The notes beneath the pieces are model-generated. The model saw only the letters and a list, made by a program, of their open reading frames with translations, was not told where the DNA came from and made no database searches. Both the position numbers and the translations under genes were made by a program. This document shows, piece by piece, positions 27,608 to 35,785 of a stretch of 64,000 nt of DNA; position 1 is the first letter of the stretch; the number at the start of each line of letters is the position of its first letter. Source of the DNA: Pseudomonas sp. GCEP-101 (GTDB lineage: Bacteria; Pseudomonadota; Gammaproteobacteria; Pseudomonadales; Pseudomonadaceae); NCBI RefSeq assembly GCF_025133575.1, contig NZ_CP104011.1, forward strand, positions 5,216,965 to 5,280,964. The letters run 5' to 3'.

Positions 27608-27644
27608 ATTGCAGTTATTGATTGGCTGTAACGATAAAAACTAT
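27608..27644 (-). promoter_or_regulatory. Degenerate OxyR-type site upstream of katG
   Basis: Read on the minus strand, four tetranucleotides spaced exactly 7 bases apart resemble ATAG-N7-CTAT-N7-ATAG-N7-CTAT: ATAG, CGTT, ATCA and CAAT, 11 of 16 matches. Position and the known control of katG by OxyR in related bacteria support it; the match itself is modest. Confidence 0.35.
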
Positions 27645-27737
27645 CGAAGGGAAGACGGCTGGGTCGCGGGGTTGGGGGGGATAGCCCAGATGCGAGCTGG
27701 CTCACGAACGGGGTCGTCCGCTGCCGGCTTGAAATCG

Positions 27738-27815
27738 ATCGCGGGCGCAGTCCGCTCCTACGCGCGGGATGTGCACCAGCGCGACCCTGAACGTAGGAGC
27801 GGACTGCGTCCGCGA
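27738..27815. repeat. Inverted pair of REP units (GGAC/GTCC-type stem)
   Basis: Units at 27738-27761 and 27793-27815 face each other. Both have a GGAC-TGC-GTCC stem framed by GTAGGAGC and GCGA. Confidence 0.85.
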
Positions 27816-27822
27816 TCATCAT

Positions 27823-27840
27823 CCGGCCCTCGCGGGCCGG
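27823..27840. terminator. GC hairpin at the end of the amidohydrolase gene
   Basis: The stem CCGGCCC / GGGCCGG with loop TCGC lies just past the minus-strand gene. No U-tract is present, so termination would be weak. Confidence 0.35.
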
Positions 27841-27852
27841 ACCGTTACGCCA

Positions 27853-29706
27853 TCAGAACGCGAAGCACGAACAGCCGAACGCGCCCCAGAAGCCCTGGAA
27901 GTCGCTCACCGGCACGCTCGACTGGCGTGCCCGCTCGTGGCTGTGGCCATGCACGCCGCAGGAGCCGACGCACTGGTGCACAGCCTGCTGCAGCGGCGCC
28001 TGCGGCCGCCAGTGGCCGGGGACCTTGGCCACCGGCGACCACTCCGGCACCACCGGGATGCTCGGCGGAGCCAGCTTGTCGAACTCGCGCTCGCCGTGGA
28101 CGATCTTGCCGCCCACCACGGTGAGCACCGACTCGATGGTCTTGATGGCCTCTTCCTCGACGCTGAAGAAGTCCTCCGAGAGCACCGCCAGGTCCGCCAG
28201 CTGGCCGGCCTTGAGCATGCCCTTCTTGCCCTGCTCGCTGGAGAACCACGCGCTGCCGTGGGTGAACAGCTGGATCGCCACCTCGCGGGACAGGCCCTCG
28301 GGATAGAGGCTCAGGCCGCCGACGGTCTTGCCGCTGACCATCCAGTACAGCGACGTCCAGGGGTTGTAGCTGGACACGCGGGTGGCGTCGGTGCCGGCGC
28401 CCACCGGCACGCCTTCGGCCAGCATGCGCTTGATCGGCGGCGTAGCCTCCGCGGCCTGCTTGCCGTAACGGTCGACGAAGTATTCGCCCTGGAAGGCCAT
28501 GCGGTCCTGGATGGCGATGCCGCCGCCCAGGGCGCGAACGCGCTCGATGTTCTTCGGTGTGATGGTCTCGGCGTGGTCGAAGAACCACGGCAGGCCGTTG
28601 AACGGGATATCCCGGTTGACCTTCTCGAACACATCCAGCATGCGCGAGATCGACTCGTCATAGGTCGCATGCAGGCGGAACGGCCAGCGCTGCTCCACCA
28701 GGTGGCGCACCACCGGCTCCAGCTCGGCCTCCATGGTGCCGGGCAGGTCCGGGCGCGGTTCGAGGAAGTCCTCGAAGTCCGCCGCCGAGAACACCAGCAT
28801 CTCGCCGGCGCCGTTGTGCCGCAGGAAGTCGGTGCCCTGGCCGTAGGTCACGCTGGAGGTCCAGTTCCTGAAGTCGGCCAGCTCTTCCTTGGGCTTCTGG
28901 GTGAACAGGTTGTAGGCGATGCGCACGGTGAGCTGGTCGGCGTCGGCCAGTTGCTGGATCACCTGGTAGTCGTCCGGGTAGTTCTGGAAGCCGCCGCCGG
29001 CGTCGATCACGCTGGTCAGGCCCAGGCGGTTCAGCTCGCGCATGAACTGACGGGTCGAGTTGACCTGGTATTCCAGCGGCAGCTTCGGCCCCTTGGCCAG
29101 GGTCGCGTAGAGGATCATCGCGTTGGGGCGGGCGATCAGCATGCCGGTGGGTTCGCCGTTGCTGTCGCGGACGATCTCGCCGCCGGGCGGGTTCGGCGTG
29201 TCCTTCGTGTAGCCGACGACGCGCAGCGCGGCGCGGTTGAGCAGCGCGCGGTCGTAGAGGTGGAGGACGAACACCGGGGTATCCGGCGCGGCCTTGTTCA
29301 GCTCTTCGATGGTCGGCAGGCGGCGTTCGGCGAACTGGAATTCGTTCCAGCCGCCGACCACCCGCACCCACTGCGGCGACGGTGTGCGCTGGGCCTGCAG
29401 GCGCAGCATCTCCAGCGCGTCGGAGAGCGACGGCACGCCCTCCCAGCGCAGTTCGAGGTTGTAGTTCAGGCCGCCACGGATCAGGTGCAGGTGGGAGTCG
29501 TTGAGGCCGGGAATGACAGTACGGCGATTGAGGTCGACCAGTTGGGTGGAGGCGTCGCGGTAGGCCATGGCCTGGGCGTCGCTGCCGACGACCAGGAACT
29601 TGCCGTCGGCGATGGCCACCGCGGTGGCGTGCGGACGCTCCGGGTCGACGGTGTGCAGCTTGCCGTTGAACAGGATCAGGTCTGCGTTGCGCTCTGCATT
29701 GCTCAT
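27853..29706 (-). CDS. YtcJ-like metal-dependent amidohydrolase (Amidohydro_3)
   Basis: A 617-residue enzyme started at ATG 29706; the longer frame to 29955 runs through the neighbouring gene. Metal-binding motifs are PGLNDSHLHL near residue 75, PFRLHATYDES (middle His), FFDHAETI and GVPVGAGTDATR (late Asp). YtcJ-type enzymes hydrolyse amides, formamides or carbamates. Unusually, after the barrel the protein ends in a Cys/His-rich tail: VHQCVGSCGVHGHSH and then GAFGCSCFAF. The hydrolase gene precedes it by 11 bases on the same strand, indicating one operon. Confidence 0.88.
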   Translation of the reverse strand: MSNAERNADLILFNGKLHTVDPERPHATAVAIADGKFLVVGSDAQAMAYRDASTQLVDLNRRTVIPGLNDSHLHLIRGGLNYNLELRWEGVPSLSDALEMLRLQAQRTPSPQWVRVVGGWNEFQFAERRLPTIEELNKAAPDTPVFVLHLYDRALLNRAALRVVGYTKDTPNPPGGEIVRDSNGEPTGMLIARPNAMILYATLAKGPKLPLEYQVNSTRQFMRELNRLGLTSVIDAGGGFQNYPDDYQVIQQLADADQLTVRIAYNLFTQKPKEELADFRNWTSSVTYGQGTDFLRHNGAGEMLVFSAADFEDFLEPRPDLPGTMEAELEPVVRHLVEQRWPFRLHATYDESISRMLDVFEKVNRDIPFNGLPWFFDHAETITPKNIERVRALGGGIAIQDRMAFQGEYFVDRYGKQAAEATPPIKRMLAEGVPVGAGTDATRVSSYNPWTSLYWMVSGKTVGGLSLYPEGLSREVAIQLFTHGSAWFSSEQGKKGMLKAGQLADLAVLSEDFFSVEEEAIKTIESVLTVVGGKIVHGEREFDKLAPPSIPVVPEWSPVAKVPGHWRPQAPLQQAVHQCVGSCGVHGHSHERARQSSVPVSDFQGFWGAFGCSCFAF

Positions 29707-29717
29707 GTTCGCGACCC

Positions 29718-30536
29718 TCAGCGTTGCAGGAAGGCCAGCAGGTCTTCGTTGAGTTGCTGCGCGTGGGTGACGGCGAAGCCGTGGGGCGCACCGGCGTAGA
29801 CCTTCAGCTCGGCGCCCGGGATCTGCTCGGCGGCCAGCTTGCCGGTGGTTTCGAACGGCACGATCTGGTCGTCGTCGCCATGGATCACCAGGGTCGGCAC
29901 GTCGACCTTGTCCAGGTCCGCGCGGAAGTCGGTTTCCGAGAAGGCGCCGACGCAATCCACGGTGCCCTTGAGCGAGGCCAGCAGGGCGATGTTGAGGGTC
30001 TGGGTGAGCACGCCGTCGGAGACTTTCTGGCCGTGATTGATGCCATAGAACGGCGCGGCGAAGTCGGCGATGAACTGCGCGCGGTCCTGCAGCAGGCCGG
30101 CCTTGATGCCGTCGAACACCGAGCCGGCGACGCCCTGCGGGAAGTCGGCGGCCTTGCCGAAGATCGGCGTGACGGCGCCCAGCAGCACCAGGCCGGCGAC
30201 GCGGGAGGTGCCGTGGCGGCCGATGTAACGGCTGACGTCCCCGCCGCCCATGGAGAAGCCGACCAGGGTAACGTCACGCAGGTCCAGGTGCTCGATCAGG
30301 CCGGCGATGTCATCGGCGAAGGTGTCGTAGTCGTAGCCGTTCCACGGCTGGCTGGAACGGCCGAAACCGCGACGGTCGAAGGCGATGGTGCGGTAGCCGC
30401 GGCTGCTCAGGTACTGCATCTGGTATTCCCACATGTCGCCGTCCAGCGGCCAGCCGTGGCTGAACAGCACGGGTTTGCCGCTGCCCCAGTCCTTGTAGTA
30501 GATCTCGGTGCCGTCTCGGGTTACGAAAGTGCTCAT
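29718..30536 (-). CDS. Alpha/beta hydrolase of the non-haem chloroperoxidase/arylesterase group
   Basis: A 272-residue enzyme started at ATG 30536 (AGGAG 6 bases upstream). The signature is FSHGWPLDGDMWEYQMQYLS, with nucleophile S95 in GFSMGG, acid in HGDDDQIVP and base in GAPHGFAVTH. Such cofactor-free perhydrolases act as esterases and can make peracids. The gene lies between an ABM-domain membrane protein and the YtcJ-like enzyme, both on the same strand with short gaps, suggesting a shared detoxification or catabolic role. Confidence 0.9.
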   Translation of the reverse strand: MSTFVTRDGTEIYYKDWGSGKPVLFSHGWPLDGDMWEYQMQYLSSRGYRTIAFDRRGFGRSSQPWNGYDYDTFADDIAGLIEHLDLRDVTLVGFSMGGGDVSRYIGRHGTSRVAGLVLLGAVTPIFGKAADFPQGVAGSVFDGIKAGLLQDRAQFIADFAAPFYGINHGQKVSDGVLTQTLNIALLASLKGTVDCVGAFSETDFRADLDKVDVPTLVIHGDDDQIVPFETTGKLAAEQIPGAELKVYAGAPHGFAVTHAQQLNEDLLAFLQR

Positions 30537-30608
30537 GGAAACTCCTCTGCCTGCCATGCAGGACGATGTGGGAACGGACGCCAACCGGGGCGCCGCGGGA
30601 GGGGAAAA

Positions 30609-31178
30609 TCAATCGGCGTTGAGCCAGCCGGCGCAGCGACGGGTCACCCAGGGCATGATCAGGTAGACCACCGGGAGGACGATGCACAGGGTCACCAGCA
30701 GGTTGCTCGGCACCACCCCGGCCAGCACCGGGAAGCGTTCGAACGCCGGTCCCCAGAGCGGCGGAATGACCATGGTCAGCGGGCTGATCACCAGATAGGT
30801 GAGCAGCGCCTGCTTCCATTTCGGCGGCTGGCGCACATTGCCGTGCTCGGGGGTGAACCAGAACTCGGCGTCGTTGTGGATCAGCGGGTGGTCGCCCTCT
30901 TCCAGCAGCGGCGAGACTTCGTCGATCAGCTGGGCGCGCTCGGGGGAGTCGATCCAGGCCTGCAATTGCGCCGCGGCGGCGAAGCGCACCACGGTGGTGT
31001 ACATCGCGCCCTCGCCGTCGGGGCGGATCACGTTCACGCCCAGGTGCCCCGGCTGCCGGCGCGCGGCAGCGACGGTGCGGCGCAGCCAGGTTTCATAGCG
31101 GGGCAGCGCTTCGCAACGCACCTTGTGGTGGACCACCAGCGTCACCACGCTGTTCAGATCGATGGTTTCGGCGCTCAT
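30609..31178 (-). CDS. Antibiotic-biosynthesis-monooxygenase-domain protein with C-terminal membrane helices
   Basis: A 189-residue protein. Residues about 10-95 form an ABM/dimeric alpha-beta barrel domain (VTLVVHHKVRCEALPRYETW, GHLGVNVIRP). Residues about 120-180 contain two membrane-spanning segments (ALLTYLVISPLTMVIPPLW; LLVTLCIVLPVVYLIMPW). This combination is common as a conserved hypothetical in pseudomonads. No catalytic role can be assigned. It is the first gene of the apparent three-gene operon with the hydrolase and amidohydrolase. Confidence 0.82.
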   Translation of the reverse strand: MSAETIDLNSVVTLVVHHKVRCEALPRYETWLRRTVAAARRQPGHLGVNVIRPDGEGAMYTTVVRFAAAAQLQAWIDSPERAQLIDEVSPLLEEGDHPLIHNDAEFWFTPEHGNVRQPPKWKQALLTYLVISPLTMVIPPLWGPAFERFPVLAGVVPSNLLVTLCIVLPVVYLIMPWVTRRCAGWLNAD

Positions 31179-31272
31179 GGGGGTCCCGGACGCGTGATGG
31201 AAGTCCGCTCACTATGGCGACGGGATCGGCCGGTCTATTGGACGCATGTGCTGGATAGGTGGATGCGCGGGC

Positions 31273-31627
31273 GGCCTGGATAGCACCGCCGCGGCTTTGT
31301 GTAGGAGCGGGCCATGCCCGCGATCGCGCGCATCGCGCGCTCCTACCGGGGGAATACCGGCGCAGGGTGGTTCGCGAGCAAGCTCGCTCCTACGAAGAGC
31401 GCCACCTGCCGCGCGTCTATCCGCGTTTGCCGAATGCCTCGTTCCGCCGGTGGCCTGGATAGCGCCGCGGCTTTCTGTAGGAGCGGGCTATGCCCGCGAT
31501 GGCGCGCATCGCGCGCTGCTGCCGGAGGAATACCGGCGCTGGGCGGTTCGCGAGCAAGCTCGCTCCTACGAAGAGCGCCACCTGCCGCGCATCTATCCGC
31601 GTTTGCCGAATGCCTCTTTCCGCCGGT
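31273..31627. repeat. Tandem direct duplication of a REP-containing block
   Basis: Two adjacent copies, 31273-31451 (179 bases) and 31452-31627 (176 bases), nearly identical apart from a 3-base indel and roughly ten substitutions. Each carries a GGGC/GCCC-stem REP, then a reversed GAGC/GCTC-stem REP, then a tail ending in CCGCCGGT. Confidence 0.85.
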
Positions 31628-31631
31628 GACT

Positions 31632-31760
31632 GCACGGTGGATCGCGGGCATGGCCCGCTCCTACAAGGGACGTGCGGCGGTGTAGGAGCGGACTCCGTCC
31701 GCGATGGTGTCCGGCGCGAGGCGGACCTGTCGCGGACGCAGCCCGCTCCCGCCAGGCAAC
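31632..31760. repeat. Further REP units after the duplicated block
   Basis: A reversed GGGC/GCCC unit (about 31634-31663), a GGAC/GTCC unit (about 31682-31704) and a degenerate unit near 31732-31750. With the duplication they fill the 590-base gap; no gene is seen in it. Confidence 0.75.
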
Positions 31761-31767
31761 GGAACAC

Positions 31768-33147
31768 TCACGCGGCGCTGATGGCGAGGTCCGGCGGGGA
31801 CACCTGGCGTATGTAGGCGCGTGCCGTGTGCGGCACGCGGTAGCGCACCTCGCACTCGCCCTGCTCCACCCACAACAGCGATTTGTCCGCCAGTTGCCGC
31901 ACGGCGGCGAACACGCTGTCGCGGCACCAGCGCTGGTCGTCCAGCGAGGCGACCGCCACGTCCAGGGTGAAGCCGTCGGCCATTTGCGCCAGCAGCCCGA
32001 GGCAGCGCTGTTCAGCGCTGTCGAGCAGGCGATAGCTCCAGTCGTAGGTCGCGCGCAGGCTCTGCTGCCGCGCCGGGGCGGTGCGGCGGCCGGGCATCAG
32101 CAGTTGCAGGGGGGTATCGAGCAGCGCCGGCAGGCCGGCGAGGCCGAGGATGCCCACCTGCCGCGCGGCGATCTCGATGGCCAGGGGAAGGCCGTCCAGG
32201 CGCCGGCAGATGTCGATGATGGCGCGCACCTGGCCGGGCTTGAGCTCGAAGCGGTCGCAGACTTCCCGCGCCCGCATGACGAAGAGCTGCACCGCCGAAC
32301 TACACATGGCCAGCGCCAAGGGCGCATCGTCCTGCGCGGGGACTTCCAGCGGCGGCAGGCGCAGCACGTGCTCGCCCTCGGCGCGCAGCGGCTCGCGGCT
32401 GGTGGCCAGGATGCTCAACCCCGGGTGCAGGCGCAGCAGGTGCTCCACCGCCTCGGCGCAGCGTTCGGCGAGGTGTTCGCAGTTGTCCAGCAGCAACAGG
32501 GTCGGGTCGAAGGCCGGCTCGCGCAGCAGGATGGCCAGGCTCTGGCTGAGGGAAATGCCGTCCGGGTCGGCTGACAGGTCGAGGAAGTGCACCCGGCTGA
32601 ACTGCCGGCCCAGTTGTTCGGCGGCGTGGATCGCCAGGGAGGTCTTGCCCATGCCGCCAGGGCCGACCAGGGTCATCAGGCGCGTGGCGGGCATCTGCTT
32701 CACCACCCGTTCCAGCAGCGCCTGGCGGCCGACCAGGCCCATCAGCAGCACCGGCAGGTTGCTGCTGCGCACGTCACAGGGCAGCGCGACGGCCTGCACC
32801 GGCGCGACCACGGTTTCCACCACGCCGACGAAACCGTACCCGCGCAACGGCACGTTGGCGATGTAGCGCTCGCCGGTGCGGCCTTCGCCGAGGGCGCGGC
32901 GCAGCGCGGCGATGTGCACGCGCAGGTTGATCTCCTCGACCACGGTGTCGCCCCAGACTTCGCCGATGATCGTGTCCTTGCCGATGATCTCGCCGGGTTG
33001 GCGGATCAGCACCTGGAGAATGTCCAGCGCCCGGCTGCCGATGCGCACCGGGCGATCCCCCTGGAGCAACTGGCGCTTGTAGGGGTGAAACTGGAAGCGA
33101 CCGAACTGCAGGATGGTCTCGGTGCGGTTTTCCGTGCTTGCGCTCAT
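31768..33147 (-). CDS. Short winged-helix / NB-ARC-type ATPase regulator
   Basis: A 459-residue protein. Residues about 10-110 form an OmpR-type DNA-binding winged helix (RIGSRALDILQVLIRQPGEI; NVPLRGYGF). An NTPase domain follows, with Walker A GPGGMGKTS (162-170), Walker B LLLLDNCEH (217-225) and the sensor TSREPLR. Regulators of this AfsR/MalT-like layout usually carry a further several hundred residues of TPR sensor; here the protein ends after the ATPase and its winged-helix-like lid. It therefore looks like a minimal or truncated form. The neighbouring minus-strand amidohydrolase set is its most likely target. Confidence 0.82.
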   Translation of the reverse strand: MSASTENRTETILQFGRFQFHPYKRQLLQGDRPVRIGSRALDILQVLIRQPGEIIGKDTIIGEVWGDTVVEEINLRVHIAALRRALGEGRTGERYIANVPLRGYGFVGVVETVVAPVQAVALPCDVRSSNLPVLLMGLVGRQALLERVVKQMPATRLMTLVGPGGMGKTSLAIHAAEQLGRQFSRVHFLDLSADPDGISLSQSLAILLREPAFDPTLLLLDNCEHLAERCAEAVEHLLRLHPGLSILATSREPLRAEGEHVLRLPPLEVPAQDDAPLALAMCSSAVQLFVMRAREVCDRFELKPGQVRAIIDICRRLDGLPLAIEIAARQVGILGLAGLPALLDTPLQLLMPGRRTAPARQQSLRATYDWSYRLLDSAEQRCLGLLAQMADGFTLDVAVASLDDQRWCRDSVFAAVRQLADKSLLWVEQGECEVRYRVPHTARAYIRQVSPPDLAISAA

Positions 33148-33350
33148 GTCCTGCTCACGTCGTGGAACTGACGGATCGCTCTACAACGGGGCCTCCAGGC
33201 GATCTGGTCAGAACCGAGGTGACGCGCCCCTGATGATTGGTCCGTGTATTTTCCCGTCCCCGTGTGACAGCGCAATTCCTACAGGGGGAAGGATTCGGCC
33301 AACTTGGGTGCGCCGGACGGTCAAACGGCGCGAATTGCGGCCCACGGCCA

Positions 33351-34307
33351 TCACGCATAGCCGAATTGCTCGCGGTACTGGCTCGGCGTCATGCCGATCC
33401 GCTCGCCAAACACCGTGCGCATGTGCCGGGGGCTACCGAAGCCGCTGCGGCTGGCCACCTGCTTGAGCGGCAGGTCGCTGCTCTCCAGCAGCTTGCGCGC
33501 ATGGTCGATGCGGGCGCTCTGAACGTACTGCATGGGCGTCATGCTGGTTTCACGCTGGAAAGCGCGGGCGAAGTTGCGCGGGCTCATGGCGACCACTTCG
33601 GCCAGGCGGTTGACCGTCAGCGGCTCGTCGATGTGGTCCACCACGTAGGCCTGGGCGCGGGCGATCACCGAGCCGTCGCGCACCACCGACACCAGCAGCG
33701 GGCCGAACGGGGTCTGCCCGCCCTGGCGCTTGAGCACCACCAGCAGCACCTTGGCGACTTCCAAGGCGACGTCCTTGCCGTGGTCCTCGGCGACCACCGC
33801 CAGCGCCATGTCGATGCCGGCGGTGACGCCGCCGGAGGTGATCAGGTTGCGGTCGATGACGTAGATGCGCTCGGCCTGCACCTGGGTGCGCGGGTACAGC
33901 TGCGCCAGGCGTTCAAGGTAATTCCAGTGCGTGGTGCAGCGGTAGCCGTCGAGCAGCCCGGCGGCGCCGAGCAGGAAGGCGCCCGTGCACACCGCGCCAT
34001 AGCGCTTGGCCGCGCGCGCGGCTGCCGGCAGCCAGGCGTTGAGTGTTGCGTTGTTGCCGTTGTAGGCGCCGGGGCCGCCAGGCACCAGCAGCAGGTCGAC
34101 ACCGGCGGGCAGGTCCGCCAGCGCAAGGTCGGCGCTCATCTTCAGGCCGCTGGAGGCGCGCACGCCCTCGGGCGCCGCGGCCACCGTCAGCAAGCGGTAA
34201 TGCCGCTCCGGCGGCAGGTAGCGGTTGGCCATGGAGAACACCTCCATCGGCCCGGTCACGTCCAGCGCCAGCACATCGTCGTACAGCACCATGGCCACTG
34301 TTTTCAT
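33351..34307 (-). CDS. GlxA-type transcriptional regulator (DJ-1/PfpI domain plus AraC HTH)
   Basis: A 318-residue protein. The N-terminal DJ-1/PfpI-like domain (about 1-190) holds the family opening MVLYDDVLALDVTGPMEVFS and the elbow Cys in GAVCTGAFLLGAAGLLDG. The AraC-type pair of helix-turn-helix motifs covers about residues 215-315. The start was set at ATG 34307, which begins the domain; a long upstream extension in frame has no domain. Members sense amines or amides and activate nearby genes. The divergent YcaC-like hydrolase 350 bases away is the obvious target. Confidence 0.88.
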   Translation of the reverse strand: MKTVAMVLYDDVLALDVTGPMEVFSMANRYLPPERHYRLLTVAAAPEGVRASSGLKMSADLALADLPAGVDLLLVPGGPGAYNGNNATLNAWLPAAARAAKRYGAVCTGAFLLGAAGLLDGYRCTTHWNYLERLAQLYPRTQVQAERIYVIDRNLITSGGVTAGIDMALAVVAEDHGKDVALEVAKVLLVVLKRQGGQTPFGPLLVSVVRDGSVIARAQAYVVDHIDEPLTVNRLAEVVAMSPRNFARAFQRETSMTPMQYVQSARIDHARKLLESSDLPLKQVASRSGFGSPRHMRTVFGERIGMTPSQYREQFGYA

Positions 34308-34656
34308 TCGTCTACTCGCACGCAAACGGGGCTTGGCGATCTCGCGTGCCCCGGTATGGGAATTCGTCACTGTACCGACTCGCCGCGCCGGCGAATCGCA
34401 CGTTTGCATCATTCTGAGCCGCGCGGGCCGAGCACACAGGTCCAATAAATGCCGCGCCGGCGAAACCATAGTTTGCCCATCGAAGCGCCCGGATGGTCCT
34501 TGCAGAACTGCAAAACCACCCTGCAAGGCTGTCTGTTCCGCGCCTCGCCGCGTTCGGCAAAGATGTGTCCACGGTTCGCCGCCAAGCGCCGCGGACTCCC
34601 AGAACGATCCAGCCGATACCACGTTTCGCCCAACTCAGACATCAGGAAACCCGACC
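34308..34656. other. Divergent regulatory region between the GlxA-type regulator and the YcaC-like hydrolase
   Basis: 349 bases without a convincing gene. It holds the two direct-repeat sites described separately and presumably both promoters. Confidence 0.6.
34382..34476 (+). promoter_or_regulatory. Two 69-bp-spaced direct repeats GCCGCGCCGGCGAA-N6-GTTTGC
   Basis: Copy one is 34382-34407 and copy two 34451-34476. Both keep the 14-base block, exactly 6 variable bases, and GTTTGC. Directly repeated bipartite sites are the usual binding pattern of AraC-type regulators, and these lie between the divergent GlxA-type regulator and its likely target. Binding is inferred. Confidence 0.5.
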
Positions 34657-35313
34657 ATGACCGCCATCGCCAAAGCCGTTCCCGGCAAGACCCTGCTCAG
34701 CCCCACCGACCACACCCTGATCATGATCGACCACCAGTCGCAGATGTCCTTCGCGACCAAGTCCATCGACGCGGTGACCCTGCGCAACAACGCCGCGCTG
34801 GTGTCCAAGGCGGCCAAGGAATTCGGCGTTTCCACCCTCCTCACCACCGTCGCCGAGAAGAGCTTCTCCGGCCCGATCTTCGACGAGATCAAGTCGGTCT
34901 TCCCCGAACACAACGTCATCGACCGCACCAGCATGAACACCTGGGAAGACCCGCGCATCGCCGTCGAGGTAAACAAGTTCGGCAAGCAGAAGATCGTCCT
35001 GGCCGGCCTGTGGACCTCCGTGTGCATCGTCGGCCCGGCCCTGTCGGCCATAGACCAGGGCTTCGAGGTCTACGTGATCGCCGACGCCTGTGGCGACGTG
35101 TCCACCGAAGCCCACGAGATGGCCCTGCAACGAATGATCCAGCTGGGTGCCCGCCCGATGACCTCCCTGCAGTACCTGCTGGAACTGCAACGCGACTGGG
35201 CCCGCGGCGAAACCTACGATGCGACCGTGAAGACCTCCATCGAGCACGGCGGCGCCTACGGCCTGGGCCTGATCTACGCCAAGACCATGTTCAACGCCAG
35301 CGAAGGCCACTGA
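34657..35313 (+). CDS. YcaC-like cysteine hydrolase (isochorismatase superfamily)
   Basis: A 218-residue hydrolase. ATG 34657 follows AGGAAA by about 8 bases. The catalytic Asp is D25 (MIDHQSQM) and the nucleophile C123 (WTSVCIVGPALSAI). The third triad position, usually Lys, falls in a DRTSMNTWED segment as seen in YcaC-type octameric members. The superfamily cleaves amides, carbamates or isochorismate; YcaC substrates are unsettled. A strong terminator follows its stop, separating it partly from the DoxX/OprD pair. Confidence 0.88.
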   Translation: MTAIAKAVPGKTLLSPTDHTLIMIDHQSQMSFATKSIDAVTLRNNAALVSKAAKEFGVSTLLTTVAEKSFSGPIFDEIKSVFPEHNVIDRTSMNTWEDPRIAVEVNKFGKQKIVLAGLWTSVCIVGPALSAIDQGFEVYVIADACGDVSTEAHEMALQRMIQLGARPMTSLQYLLELQRDWARGETYDATVKTSIEHGGAYGLGLIYAKTMFNASEGH

Positions 35314-35326
35314 GCCAGAGCAGTAG

Positions 35327-35353
35327 AAAGGGGCGGCATTGCCGCCCCTTTTT
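35327..35353 (+). terminator. Intrinsic terminator after the YcaC-like gene
   Basis: An 11-base-pair stem AAAGGGGCGGC / GCCGCCCCTTT with loop ATT, running into five T. It would reduce, or end, transcription before the DoxX gene 20 bases on. Confidence 0.85.
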
Positions 35354-35372
35354 CATTTCCGGGAAAAACACC

Positions 35373-35783
35373 ATGCCGACCCAAGACCGCTGCGGCGCCC
35401 TGGCGCTGCTGTTCATGCGCGTTACCGCCGCCCTGTTGCTGCTCCAGGTGCACGGGCTGCCCAAGCTGCTGCACTGGCACACCGAGTTGCAGCACATCGA
35501 AGACCCGTTCGGCCTCGGCGCCGTGCCGACCCTGGCGCTGGCGGTGTTCGCCGAAGTGCTCTGTCCGCTCCTGCTGATCCTCGGCGTCTTCGCCCGTCTC
35601 GCCTGCCTGCCGGTGATCGCCGTGCTGCTGGTGGCGCTGCTGTTCGTGCACCCGCAGTGGACGCTGGAAGAAGGCCAGTTCGCCTGGTGGATGCTGATCC
35701 TCTTCACCGGCCTGGCGATGGCCGGCCCCGGCCGCTATCGCCTCGCCCTGCCCCGCCTCGCCGCCATGCGCACGGAGGCCTGA
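35373..35783 (+). CDS. DoxX-family small membrane protein
   Basis: A 136-residue protein with four predicted membrane segments, including LALLFMRVTAALLLLQVHGL and TLALAVFAEVLCPLLLILGV, which match DoxX/YphA proteins. Family members have been linked to redox or sulfur metabolism, but most are unassigned. Its stop lies 2 bases before the porin start, so the two are translationally linked. Confidence 0.85.
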   Translation: MPTQDRCGALALLFMRVTAALLLLQVHGLPKLLHWHTELQHIEDPFGLGAVPTLALAVFAEVLCPLLLILGVFARLACLPVIAVLLVALLFVHPQWTLEEGQFAWWMLILFTGLAMAGPGRYRLALPRLAAMRTEA

Positions 35784-35785
35784 CC

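Noticed and set aside
31246..31685. Short plus-strand frames in the REP block between 31179 and 31767
   Set aside because: They are overlapping frames through duplicated REP DNA, with repeated RSYEERHLP-like peptides from the repeats and no ribosome sites.
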